Part shown: positions 45,995 to 53,580 of the stretch, piece by piece
How the letters are laid out: every line of letters starts with the position of its first letter
Position numbering within the stretch: position 1 is the first letter of the stretch
NCBI RefSeq assembly: GCF_030818485.1
Contig: NZ_JAUTAJ010000004.1
Span: 1,219,001 to 1,283,000 of the forward strand
Source: Pseudoroseomonas cervicalis
Lineage (GTDB): Bacteria; Pseudomonadota; Alphaproteobacteria; Acetobacterales; Acetobacteraceae
Length of the DNA stretch: 64,000 bases
Direction: 5' to 3'
Position numbers and translations under genes: made by a program
The notes under the pieces: model-generated
Database searches by the model: none
Told to the model about the DNA's origin: nothing
What the model saw: only the letters and a program-made list of their open reading frames with translations

Positions 45995-48921
45995 TGCAGC
46001 AGTTCCGACGCATCCGTCTGGCGATCCTGCTGGCGGCGGTGGCGCTGCTGGCGGGGCAGTGGTTCGCCACCTCCCTGCTGGTCGGTCGCGCGCGGGAGGC
46101 CGCGATCGGCAGCGCCACCGACACGGTCAACCGCATCGCCCGCGCCGTCGAGGCCTCGCTGAACCGCAACCTGGTGCAGGTCGACGCCATGCTGGCCGGG
46201 CTGCCGGCGATCCTGGCGCCGCTCTCCAGCGCCGGGCGGCTGGACCAGGGCGCGGTCAGCCGGGTGCTGCGCGAGCTGAACAACCAGAACTTCACCTTCC
46301 GCGACGTGCTGCTGATCGGCCCGGACGGCATGCCGGTGGCGACCGGCCTCGCCGTCTCCCGCCGCCGCCCGCTGCCCTTCGCGCTGGAGGGCGCCTTCGT
46401 CGAGACCGCGCCGCGCGCCGGCGCCGTGCTGATCGGCGGGCCCTTCCGCAACCCGGCCACCGGCGAATGGTCGCTGTTCATGGCGCGCCGCGTGGTGCTG
46501 CCGGAATTCGGCCAGCTGCTGGCGGTGGCCGAGCTGCCGGTGCCGGTGATCGGCTCGCTGCTGGCGGTGGGCGGCGAAGGTGCCGGCCTGCGCATCACGC
46601 TGGAGCGCGACGACGGCACGCTGCTGGCCAGCCTGCCGCATGACGAGACGCGCATCGGCACGCGGCTGAGCCCGACGCTCGCCCGCCGCATCGACGAGGT
46701 CGGGCCGAACAGCGTGGTCGAGGTGCAGAGCCGCTTCGACAATGACCGCGCCCTCTCGGCGGTGCGGCCGCTGCTCTATCCGGCGCTGTCGCTGTCGGCC
46801 AGCATGAAGATGGCGACCGCCCTCGCCGACTGGGAGAAGGAGCGGGTCCGCGCCCTGGCGATCAGCCTGGCCTTCGCCGCGCTGGTGGCGGCGCTGGCGG
46901 CGGCGCTGATCCTGGCGCTGCGCCAGCGCGAACGCATCGAGGCCGAGCGCACCCGCTGGCGCGCCATGCTGGAGAATGCGCTGGATTCCATGACGGACGG
47001 CTTCGTCATGTGGGACGCCAATGACCGGCTGGTGGCGTGCAATGCGCGCTACAAGGATTTCTACCAGGTCAGCGCGCCCTTCATCGAGCCCGGCGCGCAT
47101 TTCGACGACATCATGCGGGAGGGCTTCTATCGCGGCCAGTACCCGCAGGCCGGCGAGGATCTGGACGCCTTCCTGGCCGAGATGCGGCGCTGGCACCGCG
47201 GCGACAACCCGCCGATGGAGCGGCTGCTGCCGGATGGCCGCTGGGTGCTGATCACCGAGCGGGCGACGCCGGGCGGCGGCACGGTGGGCATCCGCACCGA
47301 CATCACCGAGCTGAAGCGCGCCATGCAGGAGCTGGCCGGGGCGCGCGACGCCGCCGCCGCCGCCGGCGAGGCGAAGAGCCAGTTCCTGGCGCGGATGAGC
47401 CATGAGCTGCGCACCCCGCTGAACGGCATCCTCGGCTTCGCCCAGGTGCTGCTGAACGACCCGCGCCTGGCGCCCGACCAGCGCGAGCAGCTGCGTGTGC
47501 TGCACGAGGCCTCGCGCCACCTGCTCGAGCTGGTGAACGGGCTGCTCGACCTGTCCAAGATCGCCGCCGGCAAGCTGGAGCTGCAGCCGCTGCCGACCGC
47601 GCTGGCGCCGCTGCTGGAGCGCAGCGCCACGCTGCTGGCGCCCGAGGTGCAGCGCAAATCGCTGCATTTCGTGCTCGACCTGGCGCCGGACCTGCCGCCG
47701 GCGGTGCTGGTGGATGCGACGCGGCTGCGCCAGCTGCTGCTGAACCTACTGTCCAATGCGGTGAAGTTCACGCCCGGCGGCGGCCGCGTCACGCTGCGCG
47801 CCCGCAGCCTGGGCGATGGCCCGGGCATCCGCCTGGAGGTCGAGGATACCGGCCCCGGCGTGCCGGCCGAGCAGCGCCACCTGCTGTTCCGCGATTTCGT
47901 GCAGCTGGCGAGCCCGATCGCCATGCCGCATGAGATCGGCATCGGCACCGGGCTCGGCCTGTCCATCGCGGCGCAGCTGGCCGAGCTGATGGGCGGGCGC
48001 ATCGGCTATGAGGGTGGGCGGCAGGAGGGCGCGGCGGGCCCGGGCTCGATCTTCTGGGTCGAGCTGCCGCTGCCGCCCGCCGCCCTGCCCGAGGCCGAGC
48101 CGGCCGAGCCGCGCGCCGCGCCGGCGCGGCTGCCGCAGCCCGGCGCCCTGCCGCTGCAGGTGCTGGTGGTCGACGACGTGCCGGCCAACCGGCTGGTGGC
48201 GCGCGCCATGCTGACCAGTGCCGGCCACCATGTCACCTGCGTCGAGGATGGCGCGGCGGCGCTCGCCGCCGTGCAGCAGGGCAGCTACGACCTGGTGCTG
48301 ATGGATCTGCAGATGCCGGTGATGGACGGGCTGGAGGCGACGCGCCGCATCCGCGCCCTGCCCGCCCCGCGCGGCAAGGTGCCGGTGCTGGCGGTGACCG
48401 CCTCGGCCATGCCGGAGCAGGTGGAGGCCTGCCGCATGGCCGGCATGGATGGCCATCTGGCCAAGCCGATCGACCGCGAGACGCTGCTGCGCATGGTGCG
48501 GCAATTCGCCGAGGCGCGCCCCGCCGGCGCCGCCCCGCCGCCGCGCGAGCCCGAGGCCGGCCCCGCCCCGCCGCTGCTGGACGCCGCCGCCGGCCAGGCG
48601 CTGATGGCCGATCTCGGCGCCTCCGCCGCCGCGGTGCTGACCGAGTTCGTGGCCGAGCTGGAGCGCGGGCGGGACAGCCTGCAGGCGCTCTCCGCCACGC
48701 CGGAGACCGGGCAGCTGCGCGCCACGGTGCACCGGCTGCTGGGGGTCGCGCGCACCATGGGGGCGCGCCGGCTGGCGCGGGCGCTGGAGGAGATCCAGCG
48801 CGCCGTGGCGCAGGGCCAGCCCACCGCCGAGCCGCTGCAGCGCGCCCGCCAGGCGCTGGAGGAGACGCTGCCGGCGCTGCGCAACTGGCTGGCGCGGCAG
48901 GGCGGCGCCGAGACCGGCTGA
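45994..48921 (+). CDS. Hybrid sensor histidine kinase with Hpt domain
   Basis: A 975-residue membrane kinase. Two spans (about 9-29 and 290-310) enclose a dCache-like periplasmic domain. A PAS domain follows (about 330-440; MWDANDRLVACNARYKDFY), then HisKA with His470 in MSHELRTPLNGILGF, HATPase (LLSNAVKFTPGGG, VEDTGPGVP, GIGTGLGLSIA), a receiver (VVDDVPANR, acceptor Asp771 in LVLMDLQMPVMDG, Lys in HLAKPI) and a C-terminal Hpt domain with His913 in TVHRLLGVARTMG. All phosphorelay sites are intact. The final target protein is not in the window. It is co-translated with the DctP-like protein, which likely feeds it ligand information. Confidence 0.92.
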   Translation: MQQFRRIRLAILLAAVALLAGQWFATSLLVGRAREAAIGSATDTVNRIARAVEASLNRNLVQVDAMLAGLPAILAPLSSAGRLDQGAVSRVLRELNNQNFTFRDVLLIGPDGMPVATGLAVSRRRPLPFALEGAFVETAPRAGAVLIGGPFRNPATGEWSLFMARRVVLPEFGQLLAVAELPVPVIGSLLAVGGEGAGLRITLERDDGTLLASLPHDETRIGTRLSPTLARRIDEVGPNSVVEVQSRFDNDRALSAVRPLLYPALSLSASMKMATALADWEKERVRALAISLAFAALVAALAAALILALRQRERIEAERTRWRAMLENALDSMTDGFVMWDANDRLVACNARYKDFYQVSAPFIEPGAHFDDIMREGFYRGQYPQAGEDLDAFLAEMRRWHRGDNPPMERLLPDGRWVLITERATPGGGTVGIRTDITELKRAMQELAGARDAAAAAGEAKSQFLARMSHELRTPLNGILGFAQVLLNDPRLAPDQREQLRVLHEASRHLLELVNGLLDLSKIAAGKLELQPLPTALAPLLERSATLLAPEVQRKSLHFVLDLAPDLPPAVLVDATRLRQLLLNLLSNAVKFTPGGGRVTLRARSLGDGPGIRLEVEDTGPGVPAEQRHLLFRDFVQLASPIAMPHEIGIGTGLGLSIAAQLAELMGGRIGYEGGRQEGAAGPGSIFWVELPLPPAALPEAEPAEPRAAPARLPQPGALPLQVLVVDDVPANRLVARAMLTSAGHHVTCVEDGAAALAAVQQGSYDLVLMDLQMPVMDGLEATRRIRALPAPRGKVPVLAVTASAMPEQVEACRMAGMDGHLAKPIDRETLLRMVRQFAEARPAGAAPPPREPEAGPAPPLLDAAAGQALMADLGASAAAVLTEFVAELERGRDSLQALSATPETGQLRATVHRLLGVARTMGARRLARALEEIQRAVAQGQPTAEPLQRARQALEETLPALRNWLARQGGAETG

Positions 48922-48950
48922 GCGCCGGGAAAGCCGAGCCAGGCCGCCAA

Positions 48951-48995
48951 TGATCGAGAGCCAAGTCATCGGGAGCCAAATCATCGAGACGGGCG
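48951..48995. repeat. 15-bp tandem repeat upstream of the Nif11-type gene
   Basis: TGATCGAGAGCCAAG, TCATCGGGAGCCAAA and TCATCGAGACGGGCG follow each other (48951-48995). It lies between the kinase stop and the peptide gene start, in the gene's 5' leader. Confidence 0.6.
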
Positions 48996-49057
48996 GCACA
49001 GCGCGCCGCGCCGCCGCGTGGCAGAGTGGCGCCTCACCCAATGCGGAGGCGCCTGCC

Positions 49058-49303
49058 ATGTCCAGCGAACTCGACCGCCTGCAACGGGACCTGGCCGCCG
49101 ATCCGGCGCTGGCCGCCTGGCTGCGCGCCGAATGGGCGGCGGCGCCGAGCCTGGCGGCGTTGTCGGCGCGGCTGCGCGGGCGCGGCTACGACCTGCCGGA
49201 GACGCTGCTGGCCGCGCCTGAGGGCCTGTCGCAGGGCGAGCTGGACGGGGTGGCGGGCGGCACGCGCGGGGCCAGCTCGGGCGGGATCCGCCCGCTCTTC
49301 TAG
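49058..49303 (+). CDS. Nif11-type double-glycine leader peptide (RiPP precursor candidate)
   Basis: An 81-residue protein. Residues 1-66 fit the Nif11-like leader family: amphipathic start (ELDRLQRDLAADPALAAWL), ALSARLRGRGYDL, and ending LSQGELDGVAGG, the E-L-x-x-V-x-G-G double-glycine cleavage signature at Gly67-Gly68. The core after it is 13 residues, TRGASSGGIRPLF, with Ser/Thr but no Cys. Nif11 leaders direct peptides to modification enzymes and then to C39-peptidase exporters. No modification enzyme or C39 exporter is in the window. ATG 49058 is preceded by GGAGG at eight bases; a longer in-frame start at 48950 runs through a 15-bp repeat. It follows the hybrid kinase by 136 bp and is convergent with the next gene, stops overlapping by four bases. 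Confidence 0.75.
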   Translation: MSSELDRLQRDLAADPALAAWLRAEWAAAPSLAALSARLRGRGYDLPETLLAAPEGLSQGELDGVAGGTRGASSGGIRPLF

Positions 49304-49836
49304 GCGGCGCCCAGCGCCCGCAGCAGCGCCTCGGCCCGCGCCGCGACCCCGGTCCTCGGCAGCGCCAGCAGGCGGTAGCCGAGCCGGGCATAGGCCCGCT
49401 GCAGCCGCGCATGCTCCTCCATCGCCTCCGCCAGACCGTGCCGGCGCTCGGCATCCTCGGCATAGAGCGCCGGCCAGGGCGGGGTGAGGAAGACGGTGCC
49501 GTGGTAGCGATGCGCCCGGCCCAGCCGCTCCAGCGCCGGCTCCCCCGTGGCATGCTCCAGCGCCGCGGCGGCATCGACCAGGCCGCGGTCGAAGAACACC
49601 CAGCCCGGCTGGCCCCGCATCGCCGCGCGGTCGGCCAGCGCCAGGTCGATGGCGCGGCGGGCGAAGGCGGCGAGATCGACCCAGGGCAGCGCGGCGCCGC
49701 GGCCCTGCAGCTCCGCCTGCACGATGCGCCGGCCCGGCTCCGCCACCACGGCATGGCCGCGCCGCGCCAGCTCCGCCAGCAGGGTGGATTTGCCGCCGCC
49801 GGAACAGCCGGACAGCACCACGAAACGCGCGCTCAT
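49300..49836 (-). CDS. NadR/kinase-like P-loop protein
   Basis: A 178-residue AAA_28/NadR-like nucleotide-binding protein. Walker A SGCSGGGKSTLLAELARRG at the N-terminus, then HAVVAEPGRRIVQ, FFDRGLVDAAA (Walker B-like FFDRG) and VFLTPPWPALYAEDAERR, a pattern seen in small kinase-like proteins of this family. The end RALGA is short. Start ATG 49836, 7 bp after the nucleoside hydrolase stop, so the two are an operon. A role in nucleoside or NAD salvage is plausible from context but not shown. Confidence 0.82.
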   Translation of the reverse strand: MSARFVVLSGCSGGGKSTLLAELARRGHAVVAEPGRRIVQAELQGRGAALPWVDLAAFARRAIDLALADRAAMRGQPGWVFFDRGLVDAAAALEHATGEPALERLGRAHRYHGTVFLTPPWPALYAEDAERRHGLAEAMEEHARLQRAYARLGYRLLALPRTGVAARAEALLRALGAA

Positions 49837-49843
49837 GCCGGGC

Positions 49844-50791
49844 TCAGGGCAGCGCCGCCAACCGGTCGCCCAGCAGGGCGAAGAAGCCGTCGGCGTCCAG
49901 CCCCTCCAGCAGCCGGGCATTGCGCGGCGCCGTGCCGCGGCCCCAGCGGTCGATGCGGGTGCGGCCGCGGTCGCGCCCGTCCAGCACCACCTCCGCCGCC
50001 ACCGCGCGATGGGTGAAGAGCTGCGGCGCCACCAGCCAGGCGACGGCGCAGGGATCGTGCAGCGGCGCGCCGCGATGGCCGAAGCGGCGCGAGGGCGGCA
50101 CCGCCTCCAGGATCGCCAGCGCCGCCGCCAGGCAGCGCCCGCCCCCCTGGCCGCCCCCCTGGCCACGCAGGCGGGCGATGCGCTCCGGCGTCACCAGCGC
50201 CTGGGCGGTCAGCTCCAGCGTCGCCAGCGTCACCGGGGGGCCGGCCTGCAGCAGCAGCGCCAGCGCCTCCGGATCCATGGCGGCGTTGAATTCGGCGGCC
50301 TCGGTCCAGTTGCCCTCGCCCAGCGCGCCGGTCATCAGCACGATCTCGGCGACGCGGTCGGCCAGCTCCGGCTCGGTCGCCAGGGCCAGCGCCAGGTTGG
50401 TGGCGGGCGCGATGCCGAGCAGGGTGAGGCTGCCGGGCGCCGCCTCCCGCAGCGCCGCGCGCAGCGCATCGGCGGCCAGGCCCGGCGCGGCGGGTTTTCC
50501 TTCGGGCAGCACCACACCGGCCAGCCCGTCCTGGCCATGCACCCGCGTCTCGGGGCGGAAGCGGCCGATCAGCGGCCGGTCGGCCCCGGCCAGCAGCGGC
50601 ACGGTGGCGCCGGCCAGGCCGAGCACGGCGCGCGCATTGGGCAGGGTGCGCTCCAGCCCGACATTGCCACCGGCGACGGTGACCAGGCGCAGATCGATCT
50701 CGGGCGAGGCCAGGGCCAGCCACAGCGCCAGGGCGTCATCCGTGCCCGGGTCGCAATCCATCAGCACGCGGCGCGGGGCGGTGTCGGTCAT
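49844..50791 (-). CDS. Inosine/uridine-preferring nucleoside hydrolase family protein
   Basis: A 315-residue IUNH-family enzyme. The calcium/ribose site MDCDPGTDDALALWLAL is intact, followed by VTVAGGNVGLERTLPNARAVL, LLGIAPATNLALAL, EFNAAMDPEALALLL and HDPCAVAWLVAP with the catalytic-site His/Asp. It splits nucleosides to base and ribose. No signal peptide, so it acts in the cytoplasm. ATG 50791 has AAGAGAG upstream. It is divergent from a peptide-type binding protein. Confidence 0.92.
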   Translation of the reverse strand: MTDTAPRRVLMDCDPGTDDALALWLALASPEIDLRLVTVAGGNVGLERTLPNARAVLGLAGATVPLLAGADRPLIGRFRPETRVHGQDGLAGVVLPEGKPAAPGLAADALRAALREAAPGSLTLLGIAPATNLALALATEPELADRVAEIVLMTGALGEGNWTEAAEFNAAMDPEALALLLQAGPPVTLATLELTAQALVTPERIARLRGQGGGQGGGRCLAAALAILEAVPPSRRFGHRGAPLHDPCAVAWLVAPQLFTHRAVAAEVVLDGRDRGRTRIDRWGRGTAPRNARLLEGLDADGFFALLGDRLAALP

Positions 50792-50835
50792 GCATCTCTC
50801 TTGGATGGAGTGGGAATGGGTGGCGGGGCGGCCCG

Positions 50836-50861
50836 GCGGGACGGACAGGCGGGACGGACAG
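50836..50861. repeat. 13-bp direct repeat in the divergent spacer
   Basis: GGGACGGACAGGC occurs twice in direct tandem between the nucleoside hydrolase and the binding-protein gene. It may be a regulator site or a replication-slippage product. Confidence 0.45.
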
Positions 50862-50953
50862 GCGGGGGCGCCGCGTTGCGGCGGGGCGGGCAGCATGCCA
50901 GTTTGCGCCGCAGCGAACCACCGCCCCTCCCCGGCAGCAAGAGAAGCCCGCCC

Positions 50954-52564
50954 ATGTCCAGCCCGCGTCTCGGCCCGCTCGCCGCCATCCTCCTGGCGGC
51001 ACCGCTGCTGTTGCTGCAGCCCGGCGCGGCCCTGGCCCAGGCGGTGGCGTCCACGCCGGCACAGGAGACGCTGCGCATCGGCATGGAGGGCGGGCCGACC
51101 AGCCTCGACCCGCATTACGCCAGCATCATCACCAACATCGCCTATAGCCGGCATGTCTTCCAGCCGCTGGTGCAGCAGGACCACCGGCAGCAGCTGCGCC
51201 CGGCCATCGCCACCGCCTGGCGCGCGGTCAATGAGCTGACCTGGGAATTCCGCCTCGACCCCGCGGCGCGCTTCCACGATGGCAGCCCGGTGACGGCGGA
51301 GGATGTCGCCTTCACCCTGCGCCGCGCCGGCGACGTGCCGAACTCGCCCTCCTCCTTCCGCGTCTACACCAGGCCGATCGCGGCGGTGGAGGCGGTGGAT
51401 CCGACGACGATCCTGATCCGCACCACGGCGCCGACGCCGCTGCTGCCCAACTACCTGTCGCTGGTGATGATCGTCTCCAAGGCGCAGGGCGAGGCGGCGA
51501 CGACGGCCGATTACAACAGCGGCCGCGCCATGATCGGCACCGGGCCGTACCGGCATGTCTCCTGGCAGCCGGGCAGCCCGCTCGTCTTGCAGCGCAATGA
51601 GGAGTTCGCCGGCCCGAAGCCGGATTTCGCCCGCGTCGAGTTCCGCCCCATCGCCAATGCCGGCGCCCGCGTCGCGGCGCTCACCGCCGGCGATGTCGAC
51701 CTGATCGAGATCGTGCCGCCGGACCAGTTCCGCCGCCTGGGCAGCGATGCCCGCTTCGCCACCGCCGAGAGCCCGTCCAACCGCCTGCTGTTCCTGACGC
51801 TGGACAGCGACCGCGTCGACAGCCCGCATGTGCGCGCCCGCGATGGCGGGCCGATCGCCAACCCGCTGCGCGACCCGCGGGTGCGCCGGGCGCTGTCGAT
51901 TGCCATCAACCGCGACGCGCTGGTGCAGCGCGTGCTGCAGGGCCAGGGCGTGCCGGCCGGCGATCTGGGCCCGGCCGGCTATTTCGGCACCTCCCCCGAC
52001 CTGACGCCGCCGCCCTACGACCTCGAAGGGGCGAAGCGCCTGCTGGCCGAGGCCGGCTATGCCCAGGGCTTCGCGCTGCAGGTGAACGGGCCGAATGACC
52101 GCTTCGTCAATGACGAGCAGGTGGTGCAGGCCATCGCCCAGATGTGGACCCGGCTCGGCCTGGTGGCCAGTGTCGAGACCCGGCCGCGCGGCGTCTGGCT
52201 GGCCGAGGCGGCGCAGCTGAAATACTCGGTCAACCTGGCCGGCTTCTCGCCCAACCCCGAGGTGCTGGGCATGCTGGAGACGCAGATCCATAGCTGGAAC
52301 CCGTCGCTCGGCCTCGGCACCGCCAATCGCGGCCGGTTCAGCAACACCGACCTCGACGGGCTGATCCAGAAGGCGCGCCAGACCATGGACGATGCCGAGC
52401 GCGCCGCGCTGACGCAGCAGGCGACCCGCGCCGCGCTGCGCGACCAGACGGCGCTGATCCCGCTCTATTTCCAGGTCAACACCTGGGCGATGCGGCGCGG
52501 CCTCGCCTATGAGGCGCGCACCGACGAGATGACGCTGGCGATGAGCGCGCGCCGAGCGCCCTGA
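50954..52564 (+). CDS. Peptide-type ABC transporter substrate-binding protein 4
   Basis: A 536-residue family-5 solute-binding protein, more distant from the three at 32-37 kb. Signal peptide LAAILLAAPLLLLQPGAALAQ; then LRIGMEGGPTSLDPHYASIITN, LTWEFRLDPAARFHDGSPV, GTGPYRHVSWQPGSPL, ALSIAINRDALVQRVL and NRGRFSNTDLDGLIQKARQ. No permease or ATPase genes accompany it. The next gene is a FadR-type regulator that may control it. The stop codon begins a 15-bp tandem duplication. Confidence 0.9.
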   Translation: MSSPRLGPLAAILLAAPLLLLQPGAALAQAVASTPAQETLRIGMEGGPTSLDPHYASIITNIAYSRHVFQPLVQQDHRQQLRPAIATAWRAVNELTWEFRLDPAARFHDGSPVTAEDVAFTLRRAGDVPNSPSSFRVYTRPIAAVEAVDPTTILIRTTAPTPLLPNYLSLVMIVSKAQGEAATTADYNSGRAMIGTGPYRHVSWQPGSPLVLQRNEEFAGPKPDFARVEFRPIANAGARVAALTAGDVDLIEIVPPDQFRRLGSDARFATAESPSNRLLFLTLDSDRVDSPHVRARDGGPIANPLRDPRVRRALSIAINRDALVQRVLQGQGVPAGDLGPAGYFGTSPDLTPPPYDLEGAKRLLAEAGYAQGFALQVNGPNDRFVNDEQVVQAIAQMWTRLGLVASVETRPRGVWLAEAAQLKYSVNLAGFSPNPEVLGMLETQIHSWNPSLGLGTANRGRFSNTDLDGLIQKARQTMDDAERAALTQQATRAALRDQTALIPLYFQVNTWAMRRGLAYEARTDEMTLAMSARRAP

Positions 52565-52591
52565 GCCGGCCCGCACTGAGCCGGCCCGCCA
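52562..52591. repeat. 15-bp duplication containing the stop codon of binding protein 4
   Basis: TGAGCCGGCCCGCAC (52562-52576) is repeated as TGAGCCGGCCCGCCA (52577-52591). The first TGA is the stop codon of the preceding gene. Confidence 0.7.
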
Positions 52592-52636
52592 GGGCCGGGC
52601 GGGGCGCGGCGGAGAGCCGCCTCGCCCTCCGTGCTC

Positions 52637-52655
52637 TCATATGATAACCTGATGA
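52637..52655 (+). promoter_or_regulatory. AT-rich palindromic site before the FadR-type gene
   Basis: TCATATGA (52637-52644), a perfect palindrome, followed by TAACCTGATGA, forms the only AT-rich stretch between the two genes and lies about 40 bp before the regulator start. It could be an autoregulatory operator or promoter; evidence is positional only. Confidence 0.35.
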
Positions 52656-52695
52656 AAGGGGTGGAACGGCGCCCCGACGAGGAGAGGCCACAGCG

Positions 52696-53466
52696 ATGGA
52701 CGGACGCGACCCGGGTGCGGCGCAGGGGATCGAGCTGGCGCCGCTGTCCCCGCCGGCCAATCTGACGGCGGAGCTGGTGCGCCGGCTGGCGGCCGAGATC
52801 CGCGCCGGCAGGCTGAGCCCGGGCGACCGGCTGCCGACCGAGCAGGCGCTGATGCGCCAGGCCGGCGTCTCCCGCACCGTGGTGCGCGAGGCGGTGGCCG
52901 CCTTACGCGCCGAGGGGCTGGTGCTGACCCGCCAGGGCGTCGGCGCCTTTGTCGCCGACCCTTCGGCGCGCGGGCAGATCCGCATCGACCCGGCCGAGAT
53001 GCGCTCGCTGCAGGATGTGCTGCAGGTGATCGAGCTGCGCATCGCCATCGAGAGCGAGGCGGCGGGGCTCGCCGCCGAGCGGCGCGACGCGGCGGCGCTG
53101 GAGCGCATCCAGCAGGCGGCGGCCGCCTTCGAGGCGGCGGTGCAGGCGGGCGAGAGCGCCGTGCAGCAGGATCTGGAGTTCCACCGCGCCATCTTCGCGG
53201 CGACCGCCAACAGCTTCTTCCCGCGCTTCCTGGAATTCCTTGGGCCGATGCTGATCCCGCGCCAGACGGTGCGGCCGCAGCTGGAGGAGGGCGAGGCGCG
53301 CACCGCCTATCTGGAGCGGGTGCAGGAGGAGCATGCGCGCATCGCCGCGGCCATCACCAGCGGCCAGGCGGCGGCGGCGCGCAGCGCCATGCGCCGGCAC
53401 CTGACCGCCAGCCGCGACCGCTATGCCCGGCTGGCCGGCCGGCTGAGCGCGGCCCAGCCGGCGTGA
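52696..53466 (+). CDS. GntR-family transcriptional regulator (FadR/FCD type)
   Basis: A 256-residue regulator. N-terminal winged helix (about 20-95): LVRRLAAEIRAGRLSPGDRLPTEQALMRQAGVSRTVVREAVAALRAEGLVLTRQGVGAFV, recognisable by the PTE..L....GVSRTVVREA..L pattern. C-terminal FCD domain (about 105-245) with LQVIELRIAIESEAAGLAAER, LEFHRAIFAATANSFF and HARIAAAI, the His/Asp metal site of FCD regulators that bind carboxylic acids such as sugar acids or lactate. ATG 52696 with GAGGAGAGG upstream. It probably regulates the adjacent binding-protein gene or the M20-like gene. Confidence 0.9.
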   Translation: MDGRDPGAAQGIELAPLSPPANLTAELVRRLAAEIRAGRLSPGDRLPTEQALMRQAGVSRTVVREAVAALRAEGLVLTRQGVGAFVADPSARGQIRIDPAEMRSLQDVLQVIELRIAIESEAAGLAAERRDAAALERIQQAAAAFEAAVQAGESAVQQDLEFHRAIFAATANSFFPRFLEFLGPMLIPRQTVRPQLEEGEARTAYLERVQEEHARIAAAITSGQAAAARSAMRRHLTASRDRYARLAGRLSAAQPA

Positions 53467-53551
53467 ACCGGCGGGCTGCGCTCCGGCCGGGCTGAGCCGG
53501 CGCCGCACAGCCCGGCCGGCCCGCCGCGCGCCGGACGGGCTGGGCCGTGGG

Positions 53552-53574
53552 CGCCCCGGCGAAGCGCCGGGGCG
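53552..53574. terminator. 10-bp hairpin between convergent genes
   Basis: CGCCCCGGCG pairs perfectly with CGCCGGGGCG across an AAG loop, just before the stop of the M20-like gene. No T-run on either strand. Confidence 0.55.
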
Positions 53575-53580
53575 GGGAGC

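Noticed and set aside
48950..49057. An N-terminal extension of the Nif11-type peptide from the ATG at 48950
   Set aside because: The extension runs through a 15-bp repeat and has no ribosome-binding site; GGAGG precedes the ATG at 49058 and the leader family starts there.
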